DNA of 64,000 nt from Novosphingobium sediminicola. Its GTDB lineage: Bacteria > Pseudomonadota > Alphaproteobacteria > Sphingomonadales > Sphingomonadaceae. The stretch lies in assembly GCF_014196525.1 (NCBI RefSeq), contig NZ_JACIDX010000011.1:124001-188000 (forward strand). The letters run 5' to 3'. The notes below the pieces were generated by a model. The model saw only the letters and a list, made by a program, of their open reading frames with translations. It made no database searches and was not told where the DNA came from. A program made the position numbers and the translations under genes. Shown piece by piece: positions 26,436 to 35,111 of the stretch (its first letter is position 1; each line of letters opens with the position of its first letter).

Positions 26436-27464
26436 ATGCAATCGCGAGAGATTCACCTCATCCGCCGACCCGTTGGAGCGCCGGTGGCTCAGGATTTTGC
26501 GCTCATCACGCGCGATGTGCCGCCCCCCGCCCCCGGCGAGGTGCAGGTGCGCAACCTGTTCATGGCGGTCGATCCGGCCATGCGCGGGCGGATGAGCGAT
26601 GCGCCAAGCTACGTCCCACCCTTTGCGTTGAACGCGCCGATGGAGGGGCCCGCGATTGGCGAGGTGACGGCCTCGAACCATCCCGATTTCAAACCCGGCG
26701 ATCTGGTCTTCTCCCGCCTTGGCTGGCGCGAAATATTCAACGCCCCCGCCGCCGCGCTGGAGCATCGTGACCGCGATGCCCTGCCGCCTTCCGCCTATCT
26801 GGGCTTTGCCGGATCGACGGGTCTGACCGCCTATGCCGGGCTGATCCGCATTGCGGGTCTGCGTGAGGACGACGTCGTTTTCGTCTCGGCGGCCTCGGGC
26901 GCGGTCGGCTCCATCGCCTGCCAGATCGCGCGAATCAAGGGCTGCAAGGTGATCGGCGCGGCGGGCGGGGCGCGCAAGAAGGCCTTCCTGCTCGACACGG
27001 TGGGCGTCGATGCGGCGATTGATTACAAGGCCGAACCCAACCTGACCAAGGCTCTCGCCCGCGAGGTCAAAGCCTTGGGGGTCAAGGGCATAGACGTCAA
27101 TTTCGAGAATGTCGGCGGCGATCACTTGCAGGCCGCGCTGGCTCTGGCCAACAAGCACGCGCGTTTCGCCATCTGCGGCATGATCTCGCAATATAACGTC
27201 ACCGATGCGCCGACCGTCCCCAAAAACCTGACCATGCTGATGACCAAAAGCATCCGCATGGAGGGCTTCATCGTGCTGGACCACAAGGATCTGGAACCGC
27301 AATTCATGGCCGACATGATCGCATGGCACAAGGCGGGCCTGATCCGTCAGGCCGAGACGGTGCATGAAGGCATCGAAAACGCGCTGACCGCCTTCAACGG
27401 CCTGTTCAGCGGCGACAATCTGGGCCGCACCTTGGTCAAGCTGGGGGAACCGGTCCATGTATGA
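26436..27464 (+). CDS. NADP-dependent MDR oxidoreductase (leukotriene B4 dehydrogenase / CurA-like)
   Basis: 342 residues of zinc-independent medium-chain reductases. The Rossmann fold shows V-S-A-A-S-G-A-V-G-S-I-A-C-Q-I-A, with substrate-side G-F-A-G-S-T-G-L-T-A-Y, and E-N-V-G-G-D in the cofactor domain. Members reduce the C=C bond of alpha,beta-unsaturated ketones or enoyl thioesters. It begins 3 nt after the acyl-CoA dehydrogenase stop and overlaps the next start by 8 nt (ATGTATGA), so it is part of the same coupled operon. Substrate unknown; a double-bond reduction in the same acyl chain is the simplest reading. Confidence 0.87.
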   Translation: MQSREIHLIRRPVGAPVAQDFALITRDVPPPAPGEVQVRNLFMAVDPAMRGRMSDAPSYVPPFALNAPMEGPAIGEVTASNHPDFKPGDLVFSRLGWREIFNAPAAALEHRDRDALPPSAYLGFAGSTGLTAYAGLIRIAGLREDDVVFVSAASGAVGSIACQIARIKGCKVIGAAGGARKKAFLLDTVGVDAAIDYKAEPNLTKALAREVKALGVKGIDVNFENVGGDHLQAALALANKHARFAICGMISQYNVTDAPTVPKNLTMLMTKSIRMEGFIVLDHKDLEPQFMADMIAWHKAGLIRQAETVHEGIENALTAFNGLFSGDNLGRTLVKLGEPVHV

Positions 27465-28665
27465 CCTGCTGAACGGACTGCGCGTGGTTGAGGGCGCGGC
27501 CTTTATCGCCGGCCCCTCCGCCGGGCTGCATATGGCGCAGATGGGCGCGGAGGTGATCCGTTTCGACGCCATTGGCGGCGGGCCGGACTATCGCCGCTGG
27601 CCGCTCGCCCCCGATGGCTCCAGCCTCTATTGGGAGGGGCTCAACAAGGGCAAGAAGAGCATCGCCATCGACCTTGGCCGCCCGGAGGGGCGCGAACTGG
27701 CTGTGGCGCTGGCCACCGCGCCGGGGGATCAGGGCGGCGTGTTCCTGACCAATTATCCGGTGAAGGGTTTCCTGAGTCACGAGGCGCTGAAGGCCCGGCG
27801 CGAGGATATTATCACCGTGCGCGTGATGGGCTGGGCCGATGGCTCGCCTGCGGTGGATTACACGATCAACGCCGCCGTGGGCGTACCGCAGATGACCGGG
27901 CCTGCCGATGATCCGCGCCCGGTCAACCATGTCCTGCCCGCATGGGATCTGCTGGGCGGGGCCTATGCGGCCTTTGCGGCGGCCTCGGCCTTGCTGCGGC
28001 GGCGAGCCTCGGGCGTGGGCGCGGAAATCCGCGTGCCTTTGTCCGACCTTGCCGCCAGCAGCCTCTCGCATCTGGGGCAAGTGGCCGAAGTGCTGACCGG
28101 CGGCGACCGCCCCCGGATGGGCAATGACCTGTTCGGCGCCTTTGGCCGCGATTTCGTGACTGCTGATGGCCAGCGCCTGATCGTGGTGGCCATCACCCCA
28201 CGCCAGTGGACGGGTCTGCTCAAAGTGCTGGACCTGTCCGAGGCGGTGGGCGCCATTGAGGCCGCGCTGGGCGTCAGCTTCGCCCGCGACGAGGGCGCGC
28301 GTTTCACCCATCGCGCCGCGCTCTTTCCCCTGTTCGAGGCAGCCTTTGCCAAGCGCGATGCTGAAGCTCTGATACCCGCCTTTGACGCGGGCGGTGTGAC
28401 ATGGGGGCAATATCAAAGCCTGCATCAGGCCGTAACGCATGACCCGCGCCTGTTCACCGCCAATCCGCTGTTTCAATCGCTGACCCACCCCAGCGGACTG
28501 ACCTATCCCGCCTCCGGCCCCGCCGCCACTTTGGCTGATGAAGCGCGCATGGCCCTCACCCCCGCCCCCCGCCTTGGCCAGCATACCGATGAGGTTTTGG
28601 CGCAGGTTCTGGGGCTGGATGGCGGAGCCATCGGGCGGCTGCATGATGAAGGACTGGTGGCATGA
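27457..28665 (+). CDS. CaiB/BaiF family CoA-transferase (2-methylfumaryl-CoA isomerase-like)
   Basis: 402 residues, class III CoA-transferase fold. The catalytic Asp lies in P-A-W-D-L-L-G-G-A-Y. The N-terminal G-L-R-V-V-E-G-A-A-F-I-A-G-P and Y-W-E-G-L-N-K-G-K-K-S-I-A-I-D-L resemble the Mct (mesaconyl-C1 to C4 CoA isomerase) branch. The next gene is a mesaconyl-C4-CoA-hydratase-like protein, which strengthens that reading without proving it. General alternative: transfer of CoA between two free acids. Overlaps both neighbours (8 nt and 4 nt). Confidence 0.83.
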   Translation: MYDLLNGLRVVEGAAFIAGPSAGLHMAQMGAEVIRFDAIGGGPDYRRWPLAPDGSSLYWEGLNKGKKSIAIDLGRPEGRELAVALATAPGDQGGVFLTNYPVKGFLSHEALKARREDIITVRVMGWADGSPAVDYTINAAVGVPQMTGPADDPRPVNHVLPAWDLLGGAYAAFAAASALLRRRASGVGAEIRVPLSDLAASSLSHLGQVAEVLTGGDRPRMGNDLFGAFGRDFVTADGQRLIVVAITPRQWTGLLKVLDLSEAVGAIEAALGVSFARDEGARFTHRAALFPLFEAAFAKRDAEALIPAFDAGGVTWGQYQSLHQAVTHDPRLFTANPLFQSLTHPSGLTYPASGPAATLADEARMALTPAPRLGQHTDEVLAQVLGLDGGAIGRLHDEGLVA

Positions 28666-29486
28666 GCATTCCCGAAACTGATCTGGCCCTTTGGCGCACA
28701 TGGGTCGGGCGCGAGGAAGTCCGCCACGAGGTGCTGGACGGCGAGGCGCTGCGCCGCTTTGCCGCCGCGATTGGCGAGAGCCTTGATGTCGAGGCCCATC
28801 AGCCCTCGCTGGCGCATTGGGCCTTCTTCCTGCCCATCGCAGCGACCGATCAGATCGGCCCGGATGGTCACCCCAAGCGCGGGGGCTTTATGCCGCCGAT
28901 TTCCCTGCCCCGGCGCATGTTCGCAGCGGGCCGCATGGAATTTGGCTCAGCGCTGACCTTGGGCCAGCCCGCCACCCGCCGCTCGACCATTCGCGACTTG
29001 CAATACAAATCCGGGCGCAGCGGCGATCTGATCCTGCTGGAGGTCGAGCACATCATCGACCAGGCGGGCGAGGTCCGCGTCACCGAGCGGCAAACCATCG
29101 TCTATCGCGATGCGGGCGCGGCCACGCCTGCGGTGATCCCGGCCGATGTGACCCCCGCCGCCGAGGATGCGATCTGGAACCCCACCAGCGTCGATCTCTT
29201 CCGTTTTTCCGCCGTCACCTTCAACAGCCACCGCATCCATTACGACCTGCCCTATGCGCAGGGCGAGGAAGGTTATCCCGGCCTCGTCGTGCATGGGCCT
29301 TTCACCGCCACACGCCTGTTTGCCCATGCCTGCCGCCATGGCCCCCGCCCGCTGTCTTATGCCTTCCGCGCGGTGGCGCCGATGTTCTGCGGCGCGCCCA
29401 TCATCCTGCGCGAGGCCGTGCCGGGGCAACTGGCCGCAATCCGCGCGGACGGGGCCGACGCGATGCTGGCCAGCGTCGAATATTGA
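28662..29486 (+). CDS. MaoC/HTD2-like acyl-CoA hydratase (mesaconyl-C4-CoA / itaconyl-CoA hydratase type)
   Basis: 274 residues with two hot-dog repeats. The C-terminal motif reads F-S-A-V-T-F-N-S-H-R-I-H-Y-D, then G-Y-P-G-L-V-V-H-G-P, which is the diagnostic hydratase site of the FAS1-like dehydratase/HTD2 family (catalytic Asp/His region). Characterised members hydrate mesaconyl-C4-CoA to citramalyl-CoA or act in fatty-acid and itaconate breakdown. ATGA overlap with the CoA-transferase upstream suggests the two work in sequence. Confidence 0.85.
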   Translation: MSIPETDLALWRTWVGREEVRHEVLDGEALRRFAAAIGESLDVEAHQPSLAHWAFFLPIAATDQIGPDGHPKRGGFMPPISLPRRMFAAGRMEFGSALTLGQPATRRSTIRDLQYKSGRSGDLILLEVEHIIDQAGEVRVTERQTIVYRDAGAATPAVIPADVTPAAEDAIWNPTSVDLFRFSAVTFNSHRIHYDLPYAQGEEGYPGLVVHGPFTATRLFAHACRHGPRPLSYAFRAVAPMFCGAPIILREAVPGQLAAIRADGADAMLASVEY

Positions 29487-29518
29487 GCTTCCCTTTCAAC
29501 CCATGAGGAGTTTCACCC

Positions 29519-30670
29519 GTGGACGCAGAAACCTTTGAAATGCTGCGCGACACCGTCCGCCGCTTTGTCGACGAACGGCTGATCCCGGCCGAAGACACGG
29601 TGGAAGAGGCCGATGCCGTTCCCGCCGAAATCATCGACCAGATGCGCGAAATGGGCCTTTTCGGCATTTCCGTGCCCGAGGAGTTCGGCGGCCTTGGTTG
29701 CACCATGGCCGAGGAAGCGGGCCTCATCCGCGAGCTGACCCGCGCCTCGATCGTGTTTCGCAGCGTGATCGGCACGACCGTGGGCATCGGCAGCCAGGGC
29801 ATCGTGATGGACGGCACGCCCGAGCAAAAGGCGCAATGGCTGCCCAAATTCGCCACCGGCGAGGCGATGGCCAGCTTTGGCCTGACCGAGCCGGAGGCCG
29901 GATCGGATGCCGCCTCCTTGCGCACCATCGCCATCCGCGAGGGCGACAATTATCGCATCAACGGCACCAAGCGCTATATCACCAACGCCCCGCGCGCCTC
30001 GGTTTTCACCCTGATGGCGCGCACCGACCCGGACAATAAGGGCGCGGGCGGCATTTCAGCCTTCATCCTGCCTGCCAACACGCCGGGCCTTTCGCTGGGC
30101 AAGCCTGACAAGAAGATGGGCCAGAAGGGCGCGGTCACCACCGATGTCATCCTTGAAGATGTGATCGTGCCCGCCAGCGCCATCATCGGCGGCGTACCCG
30201 GCATGGGCTTTAAAACCGCGATGAAGGTGCTGGACCGGGGCCGCATCCATATTGCGGCGGTGGCGCTGGGCATGTGTGATCGGCTGATCGGCATGGCCTT
30301 GCAATATGCGATGGAGCGCAAGCAATTTGGCCAACGCATCGCCAATTTCCAGCTCATGCAGGCGCTGCTGGCCGATATGAAGGTCGATATGCTGACCACC
30401 GAGGCGCTGATGAACTCGGTCGCGGCGCGGTTCGATGCGGGCGAGAAGGTCAGCCTTGAATGCTCCGCTCTCAAGTATCACGCCAGCGAAGCGGTGGGCC
30501 GGGTGGCCGACCGCGCAGTGCAGATCTTTGGCGGCGCGGGCTATATGGCCGAGTACAAGGTCGAACGCTTTTACCGCGATGTGCGCCTGCTGCGCATTTA
30601 CGAAGGCACCAGCCAGATCCAGCAAACCATCATTGCCAAAGCGATGATCCGTCAGGCCGAGCAGGCCTGA
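29519..30670 (+). CDS. Acyl-CoA dehydrogenase (canonical active site)
   Basis: 383 residues from GTG 29519 (GAGGAG at 29505-29510). All canonical features are present: F-G-L-T-E-P-E-A-G-S-D-A-A, R-Y-I-T-N-A, the central R-x-x-F-G-Q, and catalytic Glu362 in I-Y-E-G-T-S-Q-I-Q-Q. It should act as a stand-alone homotetramer, unlike the paired dehydrogenases at the head of this operon. It lies 32 nt after the hydratase and 20 nt before the thiolase. Confidence 0.92.
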   Translation: MDAETFEMLRDTVRRFVDERLIPAEDTVEEADAVPAEIIDQMREMGLFGISVPEEFGGLGCTMAEEAGLIRELTRASIVFRSVIGTTVGIGSQGIVMDGTPEQKAQWLPKFATGEAMASFGLTEPEAGSDAASLRTIAIREGDNYRINGTKRYITNAPRASVFTLMARTDPDNKGAGGISAFILPANTPGLSLGKPDKKMGQKGAVTTDVILEDVIVPASAIIGGVPGMGFKTAMKVLDRGRIHIAAVALGMCDRLIGMALQYAMERKQFGQRIANFQLMQALLADMKVDMLTTEALMNSVAARFDAGEKVSLECSALKYHASEAVGRVADRAVQIFGGAGYMAEYKVERFYRDVRLLRIYEGTSQIQQTIIAKAMIRQAEQA

Positions 30671-30690
30671 GCGGGAGGGAGAGAAATACC

Positions 30691-31899
30691 ATGCGCAGAG
30701 CCGCGATTGTCGCCCCCATCCGCACCGCCGTTGGCAAATATGGCGGGTCGTTGAAATCCATCTCGGCGGGCGATCTGGGCGCCATTGTCATCAAGGCGTT
30801 GATGGAGCGCACCAAACTCGATCCCGAACGCATCGACGATGTGGTCTTTTCCCAAGGCTACGGCAATGGCGAGGCACCCTGTATCGGGCGCTGGTCGGCG
30901 CTGGCGGCGGGATTGCCGGAAAGCATTCCGGGGGTACAACTGGATCGCCGCTGCGGTTCTGGCCTTCAGGCCGTGATTGACGCGGCCATGCGCATCCAGA
31001 CGGGCGCGGCCGATGTGGTGATCGCGGGCGGCGTGGAAAGCATGTCCAACGTCGAATATTACTCGATGGACCACCGCTGGGGCGCGCGTTCGGGCTCGAC
31101 CACCATGCATGACCGCCTGACGCGCGGGCGCGTGATGTCGCAGCCGATTGCCCGCTATGGCGTGATTTCCGGCATGATCGAGACGGCTAACAATCTGGCC
31201 CGCGATTATGGCATCACCCGTCAGGAATGCGACGCCTATGCCGCGCTCAGCCACCAGCGCGCCACGGCCGCGTGGGCGGCGGGCAAGTTCGACGATGAGC
31301 TGGTGCCCGTGGCCGTGCCGCAGCGCCGGGGCGATCCCGTCATATTTGCCCGCGACGAAGGCATCCGCGAGGACGCCACGGCGGAATCGCTCGCCAAACT
31401 GCCGCTGATCGAAAGGGACGGCGTGGTCACGGCGGGCAATGCCAGCCAGCAGAACGATGCGGGCGCGGCCTGTCTGGTCGTGGCCGAGGACAAGCTGGAG
31501 GAACTGGGGCTGGAACCCATCGGTTATTTCCATAGCTGGGCGGCGGCAGGCTGCGATCCTTCGCGCATGGGCATCGGGCCGGTGCCGGCGGTGGAGAAAC
31601 TGTTTGCCCGCAATGGCATGGGCTGGGACGACATTGATCTGGTCGAGCTGAACGAGGCCTTTGCCCCGCAGGTTCTGGCCTGCCTCAAAGGCTGGGGCTG
31701 GAGCGCGGATGACAGCCGCAACGAGATGCTCAACGTCAACGGTTCGGGCATTTCGCTGGGCCACCCCATCGGCGCGACGGGGGGCCGCATTCTGGCCAAT
31801 CTGATGCGCGAACTGCATCGGCGCAATGGCCGCTATGGCATCGAAACCATGTGCATCGGCGGCGGTCAGGGTCTTGCCGCCATCTTCGAGCGCGCCTGA
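30691..31899 (+). CDS. Thiolase (acetyl-CoA acyltransferase)
   Basis: 402 residues. Nucleophile Cys88 in D-R-R-C-G-S-G, catalytic His358 in G-H-P-I-G-A-T-G and base Cys388 in C-I-G-G-G-Q-G are all present, with N-E-A-F-A-P-Q before them. It cleaves 3-ketoacyl-CoA with CoA. It is the last gene of the operon that begins at 24122 and is followed by a strong terminator. AGGGAGAG precedes ATG 30691. Confidence 0.94.
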   Translation: MRRAAIVAPIRTAVGKYGGSLKSISAGDLGAIVIKALMERTKLDPERIDDVVFSQGYGNGEAPCIGRWSALAAGLPESIPGVQLDRRCGSGLQAVIDAAMRIQTGAADVVIAGGVESMSNVEYYSMDHRWGARSGSTTMHDRLTRGRVMSQPIARYGVISGMIETANNLARDYGITRQECDAYAALSHQRATAAWAAGKFDDELVPVAVPQRRGDPVIFARDEGIREDATAESLAKLPLIERDGVVTAGNASQQNDAGAACLVVAEDKLEELGLEPIGYFHSWAAAGCDPSRMGIGPVPAVEKLFARNGMGWDDIDLVELNEAFAPQVLACLKGWGWSADDSRNEMLNVNGSGISLGHPIGATGGRILANLMRELHRRNGRYGIETMCIGGGQGLAAIFERA

Positions 31900-31916
31900 A
31901 CAACGCGCTATTGAAG

Positions 31917-31949
31917 ACCGGCCATCACGCTCTCCCCGTGATGGCCGGT
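31917..31949. terminator. Bidirectional terminator between thiolase and EamA genes
   Basis: A perfect 13-bp stem ACCGGCCATCACG (31917-31929)/CGTGATGGCCGGT (31937-31949) with a 7-nt loop, followed by TTCATTT. It separates two convergent genes. Confidence 0.88.
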
Positions 31950-31950
31950 T

Positions 31951-32817
31951 TCATTTAACCTTGGCGATGATCGCCACACCCACCAGCGTAATCCCCCCGC
32001 CCAGCGCCATCATCGCCGTGATCGGCGAATGGAAATAGAGCGCGGAAAAACAGGTCGCCAGCACCGGCGCGGCCAGCATCAACGGCATCACCGCATTGAT
32101 CGGATGGCGTTGCAGCAGCCATGCCAGCGCCCCCTGCCCCAGCACGGTCGAACCAAGGCTGGTAAAGGCGAACCAACCCAGCGCCGGGGCGGGCATGGCG
32201 AAAAGGCGGTCGAATTTATCCGCCTCAAACATCGCGGCAAAGGGCGCCAGCATGACCAGCCCCATCAGCCCGTTCCACGCCTGAATGGTCATCACCCCGA
32301 TCCCGCCCAGCCGCCGCTGGATCAAGGCCGCGCCGCCCCAGACCATCGCCGCCCCCGCCATCACCAGCACGGCGGGCAATTCCCCGGCAATGCGCGGATC
32401 AAAGCCCAGCACCAGCACGCCGATAATCGCCAGCGCCACGCCAACCCCGCGCGCGGGCGAGAGCCGTTCCTTGAGCACAATCGCGCCCAGCAGGAGCGAG
32501 AAAGGCACGCTGAGTTGCCCCACAATCGCCAGAGCCCCGACATTGGTGGCCAGATGCAGCGCAAGGTTCATCAGCAGCAAGAACAGCCCGCCGTTGAGCA
32601 CCCCATAGGCCGCGATGACCCGCACCCGCCCGCGCGGAAGCCGAAACCACGGCGCGCAGACCAGCGCCACCACACCCATGCGCGCCGCAATCGACCACAG
32701 CGGCGAGGTGGCATCGACCACCACCTTCATCGCGATCACATTGGCCGCAAACAGCACATTGACCAGCAGCGCCACCGCCAATCCCGATGCGCCCATATGC
32801 GGGTGCTGCTGTTCCAT
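31951..32817 (-). CDS. EamA/DMT-family transporter
   Basis: 288 residues with about ten hydrophobic helices in two repeated halves, the drug/metabolite transporter (EamA) layout. Typical phrases are L-L-V-N-V-L-F-A-A-N-V-I-A-M-K near the start and G-A-L-A-W-L-L-Q-R near the end. Members export metabolites such as amino acids or drugs; the substrate is not predictable. It is convergent with the thiolase operon and divergent from the CoA-transferase operon, with the regulatory region 32818-33036 in between. Confidence 0.88.
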   Translation of the reverse strand: MEQQHPHMGASGLAVALLVNVLFAANVIAMKVVVDATSPLWSIAARMGVVALVCAPWFRLPRGRVRVIAAYGVLNGGLFLLLMNLALHLATNVGALAIVGQLSVPFSLLLGAIVLKERLSPARGVGVALAIIGVLVLGFDPRIAGELPAVLVMAGAAMVWGGAALIQRRLGGIGVMTIQAWNGLMGLVMLAPFAAMFEADKFDRLFAMPAPALGWFAFTSLGSTVLGQGALAWLLQRHPINAVMPLMLAAPVLATCFSALYFHSPITAMMALGGGITLVGVAIIAKVK

Positions 32818-32839
32818 GATCCCATCCCTTTATGATATT

Positions 32840-32853
32840 TGCACAAGAGTACA
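32840..32853. promoter_or_regulatory. TGCAC-N4-GTACA operator candidate
   Basis: TGCAC (32840-32844), AAGA, GTACA (32849-32853), identical in half-sites to 23827-23840. It lies 22 bp upstream of the EamA start and within the divergent spacer to the CoA-transferase operon. Confidence 0.6.
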
Positions 32854-32948
32854 GGAATCTTGCCCATAAGGAAGGCGGAATTCCAGCATTTTCATCGCAA
32901 ATCCTATCGCCCAATCGCCCATCGCGCAAAATCAAAAGTAACCCTTGG

Positions 32949-32959
32949 TGCAAAATATC
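32949..32959 (+). promoter_or_regulatory. TGCAAAATATC promoter element
   Basis: The same 11-mer occurs at 24013-24023, upstream of the other acyl-CoA operon, at a similar distance from the first start codon (about 110-125 bp). It may be a shared activator/repressor site or include a -10 box. Confidence 0.5.
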
Positions 32960-33036
32960 TTGCCCTCGCCCGCGCCAGAGTCTATCGCAGGAACAACAAG
33001 TCCACAGATCAGAATCAGGACGGGAGAGACAGGCGC

Positions 33037-33075
33037 GTGCCAACCACAACCAAGTTTTGCGAGAAACCGGCATGA
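33037..33075 (+). CDS. Possible 12-residue leader peptide, coupled to the CoA-transferase
   Basis: GTG 33037 has a good Shine-Dalgarno (GGGAGA, 33022-33027, 9 nt away) and reads 12 codons (M-P-T-T-T-K-F-C-E-K-P-A) to a TGA at 33073-33075. That stop overlaps the CoA-transferase ATG as ATGA. The CoA-transferase itself lacks a clear ribosome-binding site, so its translation may depend on this mini-ORF. No similarity is claimed. Confidence 0.5.
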   Translation: MPTTTKFCEKPA

Positions 33076-34304
33076 GTGCGCGCGCGCTGGATGGTGTGCG
33101 GGTGCTGGACCTGTCGCGCGTGCTGGCCGGGCCGTGGTCGACGCAGATTCTGGCCGATTTCGGCGCCGATGTGATCAAGATCGAATTGCCCGGCAATGGC
33201 GACGATACGCGCGCATGGGGACCGCCCAATCTGATCGGCGCGGATGGCGCGCCTGAACTGGGCGAGAGCGCCTATTACCTGTGCGCCAATCGCAACAAGC
33301 GCTCGGCCGCGATCAATCTGGCGCATCCCGACGGCGCGGCGCTGATCCGCGATCTGGCGGCGCAGGCCGATATTATCGTCGAAAATTTCAAGGTCGGCGG
33401 GCTGAAGAAATACGGGCTGGATTATGACAGCCTGAAAGCGATCAACCCGCGCGCGGTCTATTGCTCGATCACCGGCTTTGGCCAGACCGGGCCTTATACG
33501 CGGCGCGGCGGCTATGATTTCGTGGCGCAGGGCATGGGCGGCTTCATGTCGATCACCGGCGAGGAAGATGGCGGCCCGCTGCGCGCGGGCGTGGCCATGG
33601 CGGACCTTTCCACCGGCATGTACGCCACCGTCTCGATCCTAGCCGCGCTGCGCCATGCCGAACGCACCGGCGAGGGACAGCAGATCGACATTTCCCTGCT
33701 CGACACGCAAATCGCCATGCTGGCCAATCAGGGTTCGAACTGGCTGGTGGGCGGGGTCGTGCCGGGGCGGCTCGGCAATCGCCATCCCACGGTTGTGCCT
33801 TACAAGACCTTTGAAGTGGCCGATGGCATCATGATTATCGCGGTGGGCAATGACCGACAGTTCCGCGCGCTCTGCGTCGAAATGGACGCGGCGCATCTGG
33901 CCGATGATCCGCGTTTTGCCACCAGCCGCGCGCGCCTGATCAACCGTGACGAGATCGAGGCCATCGTGCAGGATCTGGTCCGGCCCCACACGCGCAATAG
34001 CCTGATCGACCGGTTCGAGGCCTGCGGCGTGCCCTCCGGCCCGGTCAACACGATCAAGGACGTGTTCGAAGACCCCTTTATCGAGGCGCGCGGCACCGTC
34101 CACCGCTTCACGCGCGAGGATGGGGTGGAAATCCCCACCGTCGCCTATCCGGGCAAGCTGTCGGCCACGCCCGCCGATTACCGCCGCCAGCCTCCCCGTG
34201 TGGGCGAGCATACCAACGAGATCCTGCGGGACTGGCTGCCTATGACGGACGAGGCGCTCGATGCGCTGTCCGCCGATGGCGTCATTGCCCAGCGCAAGGC
34301 TTGA
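33072..34304 (+). CDS. CaiB/BaiF family acyl-CoA transferase
   Basis: 410 residues. N-terminal V-L-D-L-S-R-V-L-A-G-P-W and I-K-I-E signature, catalytic Asp in A-D-L-S-T-G-M, and the G-E-G-Q-Q-I-D-I-S-L-L-D segment of class III CoA-transferases. It activates a carboxylic acid by CoA transfer. First structural gene of an operon that continues with SDR, enoyl-CoA hydratase and acyl-CoA dehydrogenase. ATG 33072 overlaps the stop of the small upstream frame and has no own Shine-Dalgarno. Confidence 0.92.
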   Translation: MSARALDGVRVLDLSRVLAGPWSTQILADFGADVIKIELPGNGDDTRAWGPPNLIGADGAPELGESAYYLCANRNKRSAAINLAHPDGAALIRDLAAQADIIVENFKVGGLKKYGLDYDSLKAINPRAVYCSITGFGQTGPYTRRGGYDFVAQGMGGFMSITGEEDGGPLRAGVAMADLSTGMYATVSILAALRHAERTGEGQQIDISLLDTQIAMLANQGSNWLVGGVVPGRLGNRHPTVVPYKTFEVADGIMIIAVGNDRQFRALCVEMDAAHLADDPRFATSRARLINRDEIEAIVQDLVRPHTRNSLIDRFEACGVPSGPVNTIKDVFEDPFIEARGTVHRFTREDGVEIPTVAYPGKLSATPADYRRQPPRVGEHTNEILRDWLPMTDEALDALSADGVIAQRKA

Positions 34305-34315
34305 GGAGAGAATTG

Positions 34316-35098
34316 ATGCAACTCGACACCAGCGTTTCGGCCATTGTCACCGGCGGCGCGTCAGGCCTTGGCGAGGCCACGGCGCGCGCTCTGGCGGCCA
34401 AGGGGATCAAGGTCGCCCTGTTCGATTTCAACGAGGAGACCGGCAATCGCGTCGCCTCCGAAATCGGCGGCATTTTCTGCAAGGTGGACGTGACCGACGA
34501 GACCAGCGTGGACGCAGGCTTTGCGCAGGCGCGCGCGGCCCATGGGCAGGAGCGCATCCTTGTGAACTGCGCTGGCACCGGCAATGTCATCAAGACCGCA
34601 TCGCGCGACAGGGCGACCGGCGAAACCAAAGCCTTCCCCACCGACCAGTTCGAGCGGATCATCCAGATCAACCTGATCGGCACGTTCCGCTGCTGCGCCA
34701 AATCGGCGCGAGGGATGCTGGATCTCTCGCCGCTGGAGGATGGCGCGCGCGGCGTCATCATCAACACCGGCAGCGTGGCCGCCGAGGATGGCCAGATCGG
34801 TCAGGCCGCCTATGCCGCATCCAAGGGCGGCATCGTCAGCCTGACATTGCCCATGGCGCGCGATCTGATGAATGACGGCATCCGGGTGAACTGCATCCTG
34901 CCGGGCATTTTCGATACGCCCTTGATGGCGCGCGCGGCCGATGCGGTGAAGGCCTCGCTGGCCGCCAGCGTGCCCTTCCCCAAGCGTTTTGGCCGTCCGC
35001 CCGAATTTGCCGCCATGGCGCTGGCTATGATCGAGAACGATTATTGGAACGGCGAGGATGTCCGGCTTGACGGCGGCATCCGCATGGCGCCGCGTTGA
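34316..35098 (+). CDS. SDR-family 3-hydroxyacyl-CoA dehydrogenase (HSD10-like)
   Basis: 260 residues, classical short-chain dehydrogenase. Cofactor motif T-G-G-A-S-G-L-G, D-V-T-D after beta-3, N-T-G-S with the catalytic Ser region, and Y-A-A-S-K-G-G catalytic Tyr/Lys. The long insert before the catalytic Ser and the final D-G-G-I-R-M-A-P resemble HSD10/type-2 3-hydroxyacyl-CoA dehydrogenases. It probably oxidises a 3-hydroxyacyl-CoA intermediate of this operon. GAGGAG at 34303-34308 precedes ATG 34316. Confidence 0.88.
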   Translation: MQLDTSVSAIVTGGASGLGEATARALAAKGIKVALFDFNEETGNRVASEIGGIFCKVDVTDETSVDAGFAQARAAHGQERILVNCAGTGNVIKTASRDRATGETKAFPTDQFERIIQINLIGTFRCCAKSARGMLDLSPLEDGARGVIINTGSVAAEDGQIGQAAYAASKGGIVSLTLPMARDLMNDGIRVNCILPGIFDTPLMARAADAVKASLAASVPFPKRFGRPPEFAAMALAMIENDYWNGEDVRLDGGIRMAPR

Positions 35099-35111
35099 GG
35101 GGATAGAGCCG

